From positions 130,813-194,812 of the forward strand of contig MNCI01007695.1 in the NCBI GenBank assembly GCA_015680685.1: a DNA stretch of 64,000 nucleotides, written 5' to 3'. The translations under genes and the position numbers were made by a program. Below the pieces are notes generated by a model. That model was not told where the DNA came from and did not search any database. It worked only from the letters and a program-made list of their open reading frames with translations. Source of the stretch: Gnetum montanum. Taxonomy: Eukaryota > Streptophyta > Gnetopsida > Gnetales > Gnetaceae. Below, one piece after another: positions 31,530 to 43,082 of this stretch (the stretch's first letter is position 1; every line of letters begins with the position of its first letter).

Positions 31530-34520
31530 TTTTCAAAAACTCATTATTCTAAACAATGTTATGGTGCTTTTGAAGCTAAAATTTCTCTCACTAAAAGCTA
31601 CATGTCCTTGCTAAAAATTCAAGTTAAACCTTGTAAGGAGTTTTAAAAAATTTTCAAATAAAATGGTCAAGTTTCTAAATTGAAATCACTTTTTATAAAT
31701 GGTTCCATCACTATAGGTCCTAAGACTATTAATAATTTATTAACAAATTAATTTTTTTCTATTTTTTCTTCTAAAGATTTTAGCAAGGAAACATTTAAGG
31801 ACCTTAGTATGCATGTTTCTCATGTTATAATAGAATCACATTAAAGTATTAATGAAGAAAAAATTATAATGGAAGAAAGTAAACAAAAAAATTTTAATTT
31901 AGTAGATGGTAAAGCTTTGGGAAATGATGGTTTTTTAATTGAATTCTTTAAGAAGCATTAGGATATTATTGGAGATGATCTCTTTCATGTTTTGTAAAAG
32001 CTATTAAAAAAGTTTATCTTAGTAAAACCATTAACAAAAGTGTGATTCATCTTCTTCCTAAAAATGATGATCTTCAATATATTGGTAATTAGAGACCTAT
32101 TACTTTTCTTAACAACACTTAAAATTCCAGCAAAATGCATGGCTTGTAGGATTTAGAAAGTAATATAGCATATCATAAGACTTAAATAAACATGTCTTGT
32201 TAAAGGTAAATATCTTAAATAATGTTATTGCAACTTGTGAGGGAGTGCAATGGGCTTCAGATACTAAATAGGACATTGCTTTTATTAAGTTGGGTTACAT
32301 TAAAACTTACGACAGGATTAAATAGAATTTCATTATTACTTATCTTTGAAAATTGGAATTTGGTAATTATTTTATTTCTCTTGCTTGTACCTTGCTCAAT
32401 GATGCTAATGCTCAAATTACTATAAATTTTGGACTAAGTTTCTTCTTTTCTATTCAATAATCAATTCATTAAGATTGTCCTCTTACTTTCTATCTTTTTA
32501 TTATTATTGAAGATTTTATTTCACGTAATTTACATTATAATCTACAAATAAATATCATTAACAAATTTTCAATTGATGATCAAGGTGTGTAATTACTTAA
32601 CATACACTTTGTAGATAAGTCTTATGTTTATGATTAACAATTCTTTGTAACTTATCAATACCTTATTAGCTAGAGTGGCAAAAAATTGCATGTTATTTGG
32701 CTCTCATATTTATTGGCAAAAATCTATTGTTTACTCCAATGGTAATATTGATGAGTGGGTTATTTTCAAGCCTTAACAAATCTTGAAAAAAGATTCTATC
32801 TTTAAAATTTCTAGAATAACTTTTTCTTTTGAGCCTAATCTAAATATTTTATAGAATTATGTGATTGATAAAATAAAAAGAAGATAGATAAATAAAAATA
32901 AAGAAATCTTATCCTTGCTAGAAAAATTTTATTTATTAAGAAAATGCTTCAATCTACTCATATTTATTACTTTAGTTGTTGGGCTCCTTTAAAAATTTCT
33001 TATGACTTAACTGATTATATGATTTGTTGGTTTCTTTAGTTTGCTAGACAATATAGAAAACACTTTGTTAAAGTTTCTTGGGATATTTACACTAGTAGCA
33101 AGAAAGATATAGATTAAGACCTCATTAATGATTATAACTAAGGTATTTCTCTCTCACCAAAATAGATTGTAAAGTGCATTGATGGAGATGAAGTTTGCAT
33201 GTTGCTTTTAAAAAATAGATTTATGTAAGTAAAACCTAAAATTGATAATAGTTGGTCTTCTAATAATTTTTTTCATTGTTTTCTTTTTCCTTAAACCATT
33301 TCTATTCATGGTTCTCTAGTTCTTAAACAAATTTGGAAGACATGGTATAATCTTATAGAAGATATGCTTATGAAAACTAAAACTAAAACTGAAATTTTTA
33401 CTTTTGTTCATGAGATCCTTTGGATCTGTCACACACATTTCAAAATTTCTTTTATAGTATTTTTTTTTAAATTTATAACTTAGTGATATTTAGTAGAATC
33501 AAACCTATGAATTGAGGTTCCTAAGCTAAGACCCTTACCACTAAGCTAACATCTCATGGTGTACTATCATCATCATCATCATCCTAGCCTTATACCATCA
33601 TCATCATGGTGTACCACTTAGAACAAATTTGGTATCATTATAGTTTCATACCTCATATGCACAATAGATGGAGTACATGGAAGGGGGCATCAAATCTTTA
33701 TGATTTTAATAGAAAGAGGATTTATTTTAAAAAATGATTTATAATCTTGATAATTTATTTAAAGTTGATGATAATTTGCATCAATCTTTTTTCAAATACT
33801 TTTTTAGAAGGATGGAAAGTCTATTTTTCTTTTCAATTTGAATGTTGCATACAATATTATTACTAAGAATGATTTTATTCATAACAAACTCAATATGACT
33901 TAGAAAATGCAATTATCATTATGTTTTTGGATGAGGAAAATGAAAGATATTTGAAGAGTTCCTATGTTTCCAAAACTTTGTATTTTTTAATAGTATCTTA
34001 TTCATCAAGGTCTTCATATGGGCACTCACCTTTAATATATGAGAATTATTTCTCCTTAATGTCCTCTTTGTAAAAGTGAACACTCATTTTTCTATGCTTT
34101 TTAGTGTCCTCTTGCACATCATGCTTGGAAATGGACATCCATAATTTTTAACAACTTTTAACTAAGAATTCATGACATTATTCTTAGTGACTAACCTACT
34201 TTTTCTACTTCCTGTCTTTACATTTGTAAGTACCTTTGACCACTTATTCTCTATTCCATTGGGAAGCTTCAGTTTACAGTTTGGTTTCATTAGTAATAGA
34301 ATAACTATAATATTTCTTCAGAAGTTAAATACTAGATTCTTAAAAGTGTATACTTTTAATAATAGCTTCAAGAAAAAAATATTCTCTTGAAAATTGAACA
34401 ATTAATTTATTTCTTATAGTATTATTTTTTTGAAGGTTCATGAATGGAAAGCTTCATCTTCTATTACTATTTGTTCATTTGTTTGATTGAAGCTCTCTTT
34501 TATCTTTAGAGAAAGCTTTC
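31530..34520 (+). pseudogene. LINE (L1-like) ORF2 remnant: reverse transcriptase and zf-RVT
   Basis: Order: pre-RT block with VSKLKSLFINGSI, RT start GKALGNDGFLIEFFKKH (family KAPGPDGF), SVIHLLPKNDDLQYIGN with RPITFLNNT, YIKTYDRI (family DFEKAYDR), DCPLTFYLFI (family GCPLSP-LF), and HFVDKSYVY near 32605 where FADD is expected. At the C-terminus NCPLCKSEHSFFYAF then CPLAHHAWKW (about 34057-34135) is a zf-RVT motif. Stops and frameshifts are very frequent. No endonuclease domain was recognised upstream, so it is 5'-truncated or too decayed. The 3' end is uncertain and no clean poly-A tail was seen. Confidence 0.8.
33455..33565 (-). mobile_element. tRNA-like sequence (SINE head) inside the LINE
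   Basis: On the minus strand an A-box-like TAGCTTAGTGG (33548-33538) and a B-box-like GGTTTGATTCT (33505-33495) lie about 33 bases apart, as in RNA polymerase III promoters. Downstream on the minus strand is an A-rich run (plus-strand poly-T around 33461-33470). It cannot fold into a full tRNA by inspection, so I read it as a tRNA-derived SINE remnant. No target duplication was confirmed. Confidence 0.45.
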
Positions 34521-35800
34521 TTCTTCTTTTTACAAGAAACCATTTAGTGAAAAGTAAAAACCTATAAGGATGCTTCTAAAAGGATAAGGCCTAATAATTT
34601 TCCTACCCAGAAGGAAGGTTTTTCAAGATTGGTTGTAAGGATGAAAACCTCAAAAGGTGTACTCAAAATTATTGGGCATTTTATTTATCATCTTTCTTTG
34701 TTGATCTATCATACTCTAAATTTATTTAAATATTATTAATTTTTTTGTTTTGGGTCTAACATCCCCTCCTAATCTCTCCCTCTAAGGACTTACATGTTTT
34801 AAGAGATTTTACATGATTAAAGATAGCAGTAGAATTGATGGTTTTTCTTTATACCTCATTTATCTTGAAAATCAGGTTTTAATTAATTACAAAGTATAAT
34901 TCTACTTTCTTGACCTAATAACCTTATTTTGTACAAAATATCTAAATTATTTTATCCAGTCATCTTCTTCTCATAATCATAAAATTTTCTTCATGATTAA
35001 CTAGTTTTGTATCACAACCTAAAATTTTGCATAGGTTTTATTATTTGATTTAATGCATATATTTAATTATTTAAAGCTATCAGATACTTTTGGATAAGTT
35101 ATTTCTAGTTTCCTAGATTGAATAATAGGATTCTATTATTGTTGTTACTATTGAGGGACTTTTTCATTATTTTGGAATATTTTCATTTCAACCTTTCGAA
35201 CTATACCAAAAAAATGTCATATTAAATTCATTATAGAAGTGACATTACTATGTTATTATAAAAATAAGTGTTTTACATTCATATTGTTAGTATTTTTTTT
35301 ATTATGTAATGAACCTTATTGATCATTCTATCTCAAATAGATTTATGAAATCTTTTAGATAATTATTGAATCATATATTATCTTTTAACTACCAAGTACC
35401 CTAGCATCATGAACATTCAACTTAATTTTTATTAAATTAAGGATTATGTTATGCTCATGAATAAGTATTCTTAAGAAGCTTTTTAATTTAATAAATAATA
35501 TAAATCACTAAAAATAATATTGAATATCTATGTAAAGATATTTAATATGATTATAAAAATATTTATTAACTACCAAAAGTTTTACAATGGTAATAATTAG
35601 ATCATAAATGACATTAACAATGAGATCATGAATCACATTCTGCAAAGGTAATCCATTTTCTATCATTATTTAAAATAAAAACATTAAAATCAATAACATT
35701 TACAAGTTATTTATAGGAACTTAGTAATTTCTCAATGCTGAATTGATCACTAATATGATTTACAATAGATGGTAGTAACTTCCTAAAAAGGTATCTATAG
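34521..35800. other. AT-rich region without recognised features
   Basis: No coding similarity, repeat or LTR was recognised on either strand. It may hold the LINE 3' end at its left side. Confidence 0.4.
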
Positions 35801-36290
35801 GATAATTTGGATCATATTTTAAGACCTGAATGAAGTTTCCTTTCTCTTCATTAAGAATTTTCACTTGTGTCATCAATTATCATGATGACCTCTCATATGT
35901 ACTAAAAGCCATATATTTCAAAAAAAATGTTGTAAAGGCCTTTGAAAAATTGGAAGCACGGTATAATTTTGATAAATTTTTTAGCATTTTATCTAACAGA
36001 AAGTGAAATTAGGTTTGGTACCAAGATCCTTGATGAGGTAATTTGTTATTTTTTCCACATTAGCGAACAAAGTTGAAGACCAAAATGCATATTTAATTTC
36101 TTTCTTCTTCAATTGACTGAGAAACTCATGCACACTACGTTGAATATAGTAGTTCTTTTTTCCCAACATGACATCAAATTTTCTTGTAAACATCTTTAAT
36201 TCATTTATATTTGAAAACTTTACATTCTTTACAAGTATTCCATTTAAGTATAGTATAACTAACTTTTTTCTTTCTATTTTATCATGTATA
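35800..36290 (-). pseudogene. HAD/FCP1-like phosphatase remnant next to the Ulp1 locus
   Basis: On the minus strand: RKKLVILYLNGILVKN (family KLLVLDLNGxL, with the catalytic Asp changed to Tyr), then KKNYYIQRSVHEFLSQL and KYAFWSSTLFANVEKITNYL (family RP-x-x-FL...WSS...N...I-x-YL), with a 66-codon open frame at 36193-35993. Further downstream FFLKYMAFSTYE resembles LFLARYMATCF of the antisense gene in A. The domain is broken by stops and its catalytic residues are lost. It lies downstream of Ulp1 on the same strand and could be its last exons or a separate gene. Confidence 0.55.
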
Positions 36291-36524
36291 TTTGCAAGTG
36301 TTCATAATACGTGCACCACCTAATCATATTGTTATTTCAATTGAAGATATTTCAAAACTAATTTATTCATATTCATAATGCACACTAAAAATTATAATAT
36401 TCATCTTAATGAACATAAACAGAATTCAATATTAGAAAAAGATAGAGTAACAAATAAACCTGGTAAATGAAAAATAATAAAATGGAATTGAAAACAATTA
36501 TTAACATTATAATCATGTTATATG

Positions 36525-37236
36525 CTAGTTAGATACATTTAATATATTGCATTGGGTTTTTCTTCTATACATTGGTATATCTAATGCCTTAAATGATATT
36601 TTCTTTTTACATATCATGTGTATTGCATAAAGCAATACGTAAACACCATAGTCATATCCATTTCTCTGTTGTGGTATATTTTTTAAAACATAACTATTTT
36701 CATAGTTCTCAATGAAATTGATCTTCTCTATTCTGCATATCATGCTCCTCCTAAAGATATTTGTAAATAATATCAATTTGCTCATTGTATTGAATATTAC
36801 TATTAAGAGAATCCATGATTAATATTGCCTTGGCTAAGGTATTAATAACAACAAGTACCCAATGAAGCATACTCTTTGTAATCTTGATGTTTACTAGAAA
36901 AAATATTTTTTGGTAGCTATTAAATATAATTCCTCCTTGATGTATTAAGGGATGATACTTTGTCTCAATTTCAACTTTCCATCTTCTACTTTAAATGTTT
37001 TACTCAATTTAGATAATAATGATGGATCAAAAAAATAATATGTTGAATGAAATTCTAGGATTGATTCCATCTTTTTGAAATAGTATCTAAATATTATGTT
37101 TTTAATCTCTTGTTTTAGTTTTAAACTTCTTAAAACCTTTCCTATGATAGCATCACCATTCACCACAAGCAATACCTCATCACAATATTCTCGCAAACAC
37201 ACCACATTATAAATTTTAACTTCATTTCCTCTTTAC
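36525..37236 (-). pseudogene. Ulp1-like cysteine protease (C48) domain, decayed
   Basis: The N-terminal half (37205-36945) has GDAIIGKVLRSLK and IKNIIFRYYFKKMESI. The catalytic region has MLHWVLVV (His at 36864-36862), IMDSL (Asp at 36813-36811) and PQQRNGYDYGVYVLLYA, where the nucleophile Cys is Tyr (36650-36648). This His-Asp-Gln-Cys order is that of SUMO-type proteases. A stop separates the two open frames near 36945. Ulp1 domains of this kind are common in plant transposon-derived genes and also exist as host genes; the neighbours favour the former. The Cys to Tyr change means no protease activity. Confidence 0.75.
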
Positions 37237-37559
37237 AGTATTCATATTTATTTATCTAATTGATAGGAATTAAAGCACACATGTTAACGTATTAAAACTA
37301 TGTTACGATGACAAATATCAAAAAAATGAAATAACATAAGATTATTTGTATAAGAAATGCCTAGCTAAACATAATAACTCTAGCAATCTTATAATTTTAA
37401 ATGATAAAATAAAATAAAATATAGAATCATACTTTGTTTTTGAGGACATCTAATGAAACTTTGATTGTCATCTCTATGAACCTATATAAAAGTTTACACA
37501 CACACAAATATATCTTTTAATATAATATTACAATACATAAAATTATTTTCATAATTTAC

Positions 37560-39640
37560 TCTCAATGATTTATTTTTGGTTTCTTTCGATGTCTTTGCAC
37601 AAACTTTTCTTAAAACCTTTGATGATTGTACACTTCTTCCTTGAAACATAAAGAAGAAAGTCCATTAAAGCCATGATTTAATTAACTATTAAAAAATAAA
37701 TTGAACATATTATGTTATAGTTACCTTATGCTTGCTTGTGGAACCTCTACTGGCTATGCTTCATCTAAGGCTTTCAAAAGAGTTTCTTAAACAAACAATA
37801 GAATTTAGAGGATTAGCTTAGTACCTCACTAATGAAAATTCCTTTTAAATTAATTACATCAGTATACATACAAACTCATCAATTCCTTATTTGTTTTTGT
37901 TTCTTCATCATCATAAGAATCATTGTTAGAGCTCTTAACCTCTTGATCTTGTGTCTTTTGGTCAAGTTCTTTTCCTTCAACAATCTAAAATTCCAATAAT
38001 ATTAAGCAATATCATATTATGTGTTCAATACAAAATCAAACTTCAATGTGGAATTACAAGCACAACCTATGTAGAAACATCATCATCTAGCTCTTCTTGT
38101 TAATTTTATTTGTCATCATCAATTAACATAGAAGTCTTCTGCTTCTAGTAAATATATTATTAACAATAAAGATATTTCAATAAATCTAAACTACAACAAA
38201 TTATATGATTTATACAATATAGATTCACATACCTTATTAGTTAACCTATTTTTTAAACTTATAACTATGTCTTTATATGCATCTTTAATTTTCAAAAATG
38301 TTATAATATTGCATTTCAGCATATTTAATATCAAACGACTCTTCATTTGTTACATTTAATAGTTTTATTGTTGTATATCATAGGAAGCAATAGAGATTAG
38401 CATTATGCATAGATATGATATTAATGTCTTTGTATGCATGTAATTCTTTAATTAGGATGCTACAACACAGAATAATGATATGATAAAGAATACATCCTTT
38501 ATAATCATTTCATCCTTCATTAAAACTAAGTTGATTAGCTTGCTCAAAAATTCAACAGATTTACATGATTGGTAATCCACATTCTTTAGAATAGTTGCAT
38601 TTGAAAAAATATTTTTAATTAATTCAACATTGATAGTAAATTTATCCTTGATATCATAATCACCATCTTCCAATGCTTTTGGCAATTCTACTATTTCTAT
38701 TATTATGAAGAAATAGTAAACTAAAACACACATTATCTTCTTCTTGTAGTGGTAACTTAAGCTATATCTAAATGAGATATTACTATATATATAGTTATTA
38801 AAGTCATTTACAAAAAAATTTAAATAAATGGTAGTTCTCCATGTCAATACTTATAACAACTCTAGAACATATAGCAATTGTCCTTTGAACAATCACAAAT
38901 ACGTTTTTAAGAAAAATAGAAAGAGTCTTGATTAGTAATGTTTTAAAAATCAACGTAAAAATATATAACTAATTTTTCCATAGAGGAGAATTGCATTTCA
39001 TATTTTTGAAGCATAAGAATAATGAACTCAAGATTTTACCTATAGAAGAAAAAACCGTCAAGTTCCTAGATGATTGTGGCCATCATTTCCTATGAAGATA
39101 GAGACTTTATATACTAATGTAACATCGATTGAACTAAAGGCTTAAGCCTTAGTTCATCTTTAGTAAACTTCACATTATCAAATCACAAACATATAATCAT
39201 CAATTGAATACCTATTATAACATTAATATTATTATATTAAGAGATTTTGAAACATAATTTTTAATTTAATAAAATAAATGTAATAAATGTTAAGTTATTA
39301 TAGTTCACATACCTTGTGCAAACATTATCCATAAATAGGTCCATGCATCATTTAAACGATGAATCTCTGCTATCAAAAAACTAACAAAGAGCTAGTTTCA
39401 ATGAATGTGAATGCTTAGTTTGGTCACATTTCTACTCTATTATGATCATTCTATTTGTAAAATATTTCCTAAACTTATCATTTTCTTTGAAATATTTAAA
39501 GTATCTCTTACTAGCAAGTATCATGTTTGCACATTTCTCAATTTCATTTGAGCATAAATCTTGTAGAGGATGAAAACGATTTGCATTCAAATTCTTCAAG
39601 GTTTTCTCATTGAAATTCTTGTTGGATGAAATCATGGGAC
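37560..39640 (-). pseudogene. Upstream exons of the Ulp1-type gene
   Basis: Exon candidates with GT-AG borders on the minus strand are 37984-37872 (acidic, with KELDQKTQDQEVKSS) and 37785-37725 (LLKALDEA); a further piece lies around 37680-37562. Further upstream, 38690-38452 reads LPKALEDGDYDIKDKF to DVFFIISLFCVVA, and a frame beyond reads AYKDINIISMHNANLYCFL. That pair resembles the region found before Ulp1 in plant transposon-associated genes (FVLFAL...CPT..YL...D...I). 39635-39432 (67 codons, MISSNKNFNEKTLKNLNANR) was not recognised. The exon chain is incomplete. Confidence 0.45.
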
Positions 39641-40770
39641 ATCATTAAAGTATACCATTTTGATACATTTTGAATATTTCATTTTACTTATTATAAAGTA
39701 CATTGCTGATATGAAGAAAATTTTTTCTTTCTTGTAGAGCCTTGAATGTTGGTACATTATATATCATGAAAGAAGAAAGATAAGACAAGTGATCACATCA
39801 TGAATATGCTATGAGTGTACTCAAAGTTCATATCATTATGAAATCAGCAATAAGAACATATTGAAAACTAAATTTCAGGCTATCATAAATAGGCTCTAGC
39901 TTCTTAGAGATTCCTTTAAATAAAATTTTCCAAATGTTATTATGTGAAAGGTAGCTCTTTACATGTCTTACCATCTCTATGGATGATGAATTGTATTTCA
40001 TTCCTTGTACCTAATTTTGAGAATAACAAATCTTTATAAGTATGAAAATAGGTATGTCTACCTTCATAATATTGCCATGATGAACTTGATAAGGATTCCT
40101 TACAAATTTCTCCACATCATCTCTCTTCAATAGAATCTTAACAACCTGAATTGAGTGTTTTTCGTCTACAATCTAGAACTAAACATCATTAGCATTAAGC
40201 TATGTATCATTTAAAGGCATAAATCCCTTACCACTTGAGACCCTATAGGCCATCAATATATAATCATGAACAATAGTGATAAGATTCTTTGTCATTAATA
40301 GTAATAGCTTCTTAATATACTTCATACTCATAGCCCTAAGCTATCAAGAGCTTGATTGCATTGGTCAATTTTTACCTAATAGCTTATTAAAAAATTAGGA
40401 TGGAAATATCCCCTCTGGGTCTTTGCTACCTTTATTTCTTTATTAGCAACCTAAAAAACTTTCTTACTGCAAAACTCTAATTTCTTTTCTAATTTAAATG
40501 GAGTGATTATGGGAAGTCCCTCAATAGATATTGTAAGATGAATAATATATATCTCAGCTAATGTGTAAGAAGAAACTCATTATAATAAGTATATGATTGA
40601 TTCATATGATTTTGTACATATAAAATAATAGAAGATGTTCTCATCATTCTTTGTTATTAAAGAAATCTCTTCACAAATGATACAATCTCACTTTTAGAAA
40701 ATTTAGAGTCAATCCTCTTAGTTTCATATCTTTTCATTATAATAGATGACTTTGTTCATTCCATGTCCAA
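39640..40770 (-). other. Possible further decayed coding sequence of the same locus
   Basis: On the minus strand there are scattered readable stretches (EMVRHVKSYLSHNNIW, KKLEPIYDSLKFSF near 39940-39860; GLPIITPFKLEKKLEF near 40520-40480) without recognised family. Many stops. It ends where the LTR of C begins. Confidence 0.3.
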
Positions 40771-41619
40771 TGTTCTAATGAGTCATGTTTTGCATGACTC
40801 TAATATCGGGGCACAAACTCTAATGTAGAGCATCCAATATCGCCCCTTCCATGCTAGCCTATAAATACCACACTTGGGTGCATACTTGGGGAAGATAGGG
40901 TGAATATGTTTTAGATAGCTTTTTCATAGATTTTTAATTTCCAACTCTATTGTTTTCTAGTGCATGCTCTTAGTGTGATGTTAAGTGATTGTACGACATC
41001 CTTATTTTAGTGTGACATACTTAGATGCATTATATGACTAGAAATAAATATTGAGATTACTTTCATTATTGTAGCATCCACTTAGCTTTATTATTTCTTT
41101 AAATTATTTAATTGTTTACTATTTTCCTTATTTAATGTTTCTATTTATTACTCTTTACAATTCCTGTCTTTAAGTAGAATGAGTATGACTAATTGCAAAT
41201 GCTTAAGTGTAATTACTTGGTAACCCAACAGCGTATTGTTTGGTGAGCCTAGTAACATATGCTTGGTAATCCTAGTAGTAGTTACACAAAGTCCAAGGCA
41301 TGTGTGGATGATTAGGAACATATACTCATTGCACATAGGCTAGTTTAGATTTTACTTTTCGTTGTTAATTAGCTTAAGTAACTAATCTCTTTATTACCAT
41401 TAGGAGTAGCTTAGGGCCAGTCAACATTAATCATATGCCTTACTTTGGACTAACCATACATGAAAAAGCTACCAGTAGTCCAAGTGGGAAGACAGTGAAT
41501 TGCGATCAAGACATAACGATCTAGATGCATAACTAGTCTCATCCATGGAATTCGACTATATCATGCATAAATGCTTGTGATTCATATAGTTGGGTGTAGG
41601 GGTACCTTGCCACTCATCA
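40771..41619 (+). repeat. Element C 5' LTR (Athila-like family)
   Basis: Boundaries come from alignment with E (62048-63016): start TGTTCTAATG, end ...CACTCATCA just before the PBS. Shared blocks include gaaataaa-ttgagattac, gcttggtaa repeats, the gtgggaagacagtgaattg block and gtgtaggggtacc. TATA at 40860-40867. Confidence 0.75.
40860..40867 (+). promoter_or_regulatory. TATA box of element C LTR
   Basis: cctataaataccac, at the position equivalent to 62149-62156 in E. Confidence 0.65.
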
Positions 41620-41620
41620 T

Positions 41621-41638
41621 TGGCATTATTTTCAAGGA
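41621..41638 (+). promoter_or_regulatory. Decayed primer binding site of element C
   Basis: TGGCATTATTTTCAAGGA aligns with the well-kept site of E (63018-63035), complementary to the 3' end of tRNA-Asp. It differs mainly by C to T and G to A changes. Confidence 0.65.
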
Positions 41639-41744
41639 TGGTGCTAGTTATCTAGATTAGTTATATCATCCACAATTTTTGTAAATGTATTAATGATATA
41701 TCTTTCAAAAAATATTAAATCACACACACCATAAACCAACAAAA

Positions 41745-43082
41745 ATGTCTCTTTCACAATGAAGTGATAATGCATTGTATACCGAAAACATTCATTGGAG
41801 AACAAGCAAGATATATGTTGAAGAAAATGAGAATGACCAGCCTTATGCAAGGGTTTCATATGTTCATGACCATGCTAACAATCCTCAAGGACTACATTCA
41901 CCTAAGGTAGACAATCCTAGAGGTGATGAAGTAAGTCCTAGACTAGGGAAGGCCTCAATGCCTAGGACCTCCTCAAAACATGAAAAAGATAAATCAAGGG
42001 ACCCTGAGGAACACTATAGGAGCCATGGCAGTCCTCCCAATTTCTTATCTTCCTTTTCCTCTTCCATGTTTAGTTCTAATGAAGATGAATTTAGATATAT
42101 AGACCAAGCTCATCATTGGCGTCAAAGTAAAAATAAAAATAGGAATCATGGGAAAAATAAAAGACATAAAAATGAACATAGGGAAAATCAACAAAATCAA
42201 ATGAATTAAAATTTTCATGACAATATGTTTAATGATGATGAACCCTTGTTGGCCACTAGAAGCCTGATGTAGATCACAAAGGTAGTTAAGATATCTTGCA
42301 GGCATAGCAAGGAAATTTACCTACCTAGGCTTAATATAAATAATATTCCTAAATTTTTGAGAGGCTATGATTTAGATCTAGAACATTATGTACAAGCCTT
42401 CCAAGATGCTTGTGCCTTTTACAACATTGAAAGTGGGTGGCAAAAGCTTAAGCTCTTTCCATAGACACTAGTTGATAGAGCCAAAGTGTGGTATAGGTCA
42501 TTGAAACCAAATTCAATTTGATGGTGGTCCACCATGCTAGAAATCTTCAAAAATAAATACCAAACCTATGTGAGAGTGTCCAACCTAAGGAGATAGATCC
42601 AAAGATGGAAGCAAGGACAACATGAACCCTTGTACATGGCCTTGGATATATATTATTTCCTACTGAATAGATGTCCAGATCATGGTTTCTCGAAGGAAAG
42701 GTAACATTTCCACATCATAGATGGGCTTCATATGAAATAAGGGGGATCCTTGGGATGTATGCCCTAGGTCAATTATATGAGTTATGAATCCATCATATCC
42801 AAGAGCTAATCAAGCATGTGGTGAAAGAAGAAGGAGAGATATGTAAATGGGAGAATGTTAAGAAATATCACTAGGACCCAACCCTTCAAAAGAAGCAAGT
42901 CCATATCTTTGGTAAGGAGAAACAGGCTGCCATTGATAAGGTGATTCCACAAAGAACCTTTCTGATATAGAAGTTTATAAATGAACTTGAAGTAATGTTT
43001 GATAGGATGTCAAAGTGGATATATGAAAAAATTACAACTTTCGTAGAAATCGTAGAGGAGAAGGTAAAGAAGAATGAACCTA
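41745..43082 (+). pseudogene. gag: Element C gag, 5' part
   Basis: It contains IHWRTSK, an Asn/Lys/Arg-rich stretch (about 42120-42208), DDEPLLATRSL, KFLRGYDLDLEHYVQAF, GWQKLKLFP, AKVWYRSLKPNSI and the YYFLLNRCPDHGFSKER block. This is the capsid pattern seen in Athila-type Ty3/gypsy elements (KLFPxSLxDxAKxW). It has about 150 codons that E lacks (41830-42220). Several stops and a frame change near 42715. Element D enters at 43082; gag resumes at 59578. Confidence 0.75.

Noticed and set aside
33490-33560. A functional tRNA gene
   Set aside because: The boxes are imperfect and no acceptor stem or clear anticodon arm can be drawn.
36525-37236. A working host SUMO protease gene
   Set aside because: The nucleophile Cys is Tyr, the domain has a stop, and upstream exons are broken.
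42045-42305. Minus-strand hydrophobic frame of 86 codons
   Set aside because: It is the reverse of the Asn/Lys-rich part of gag in C.
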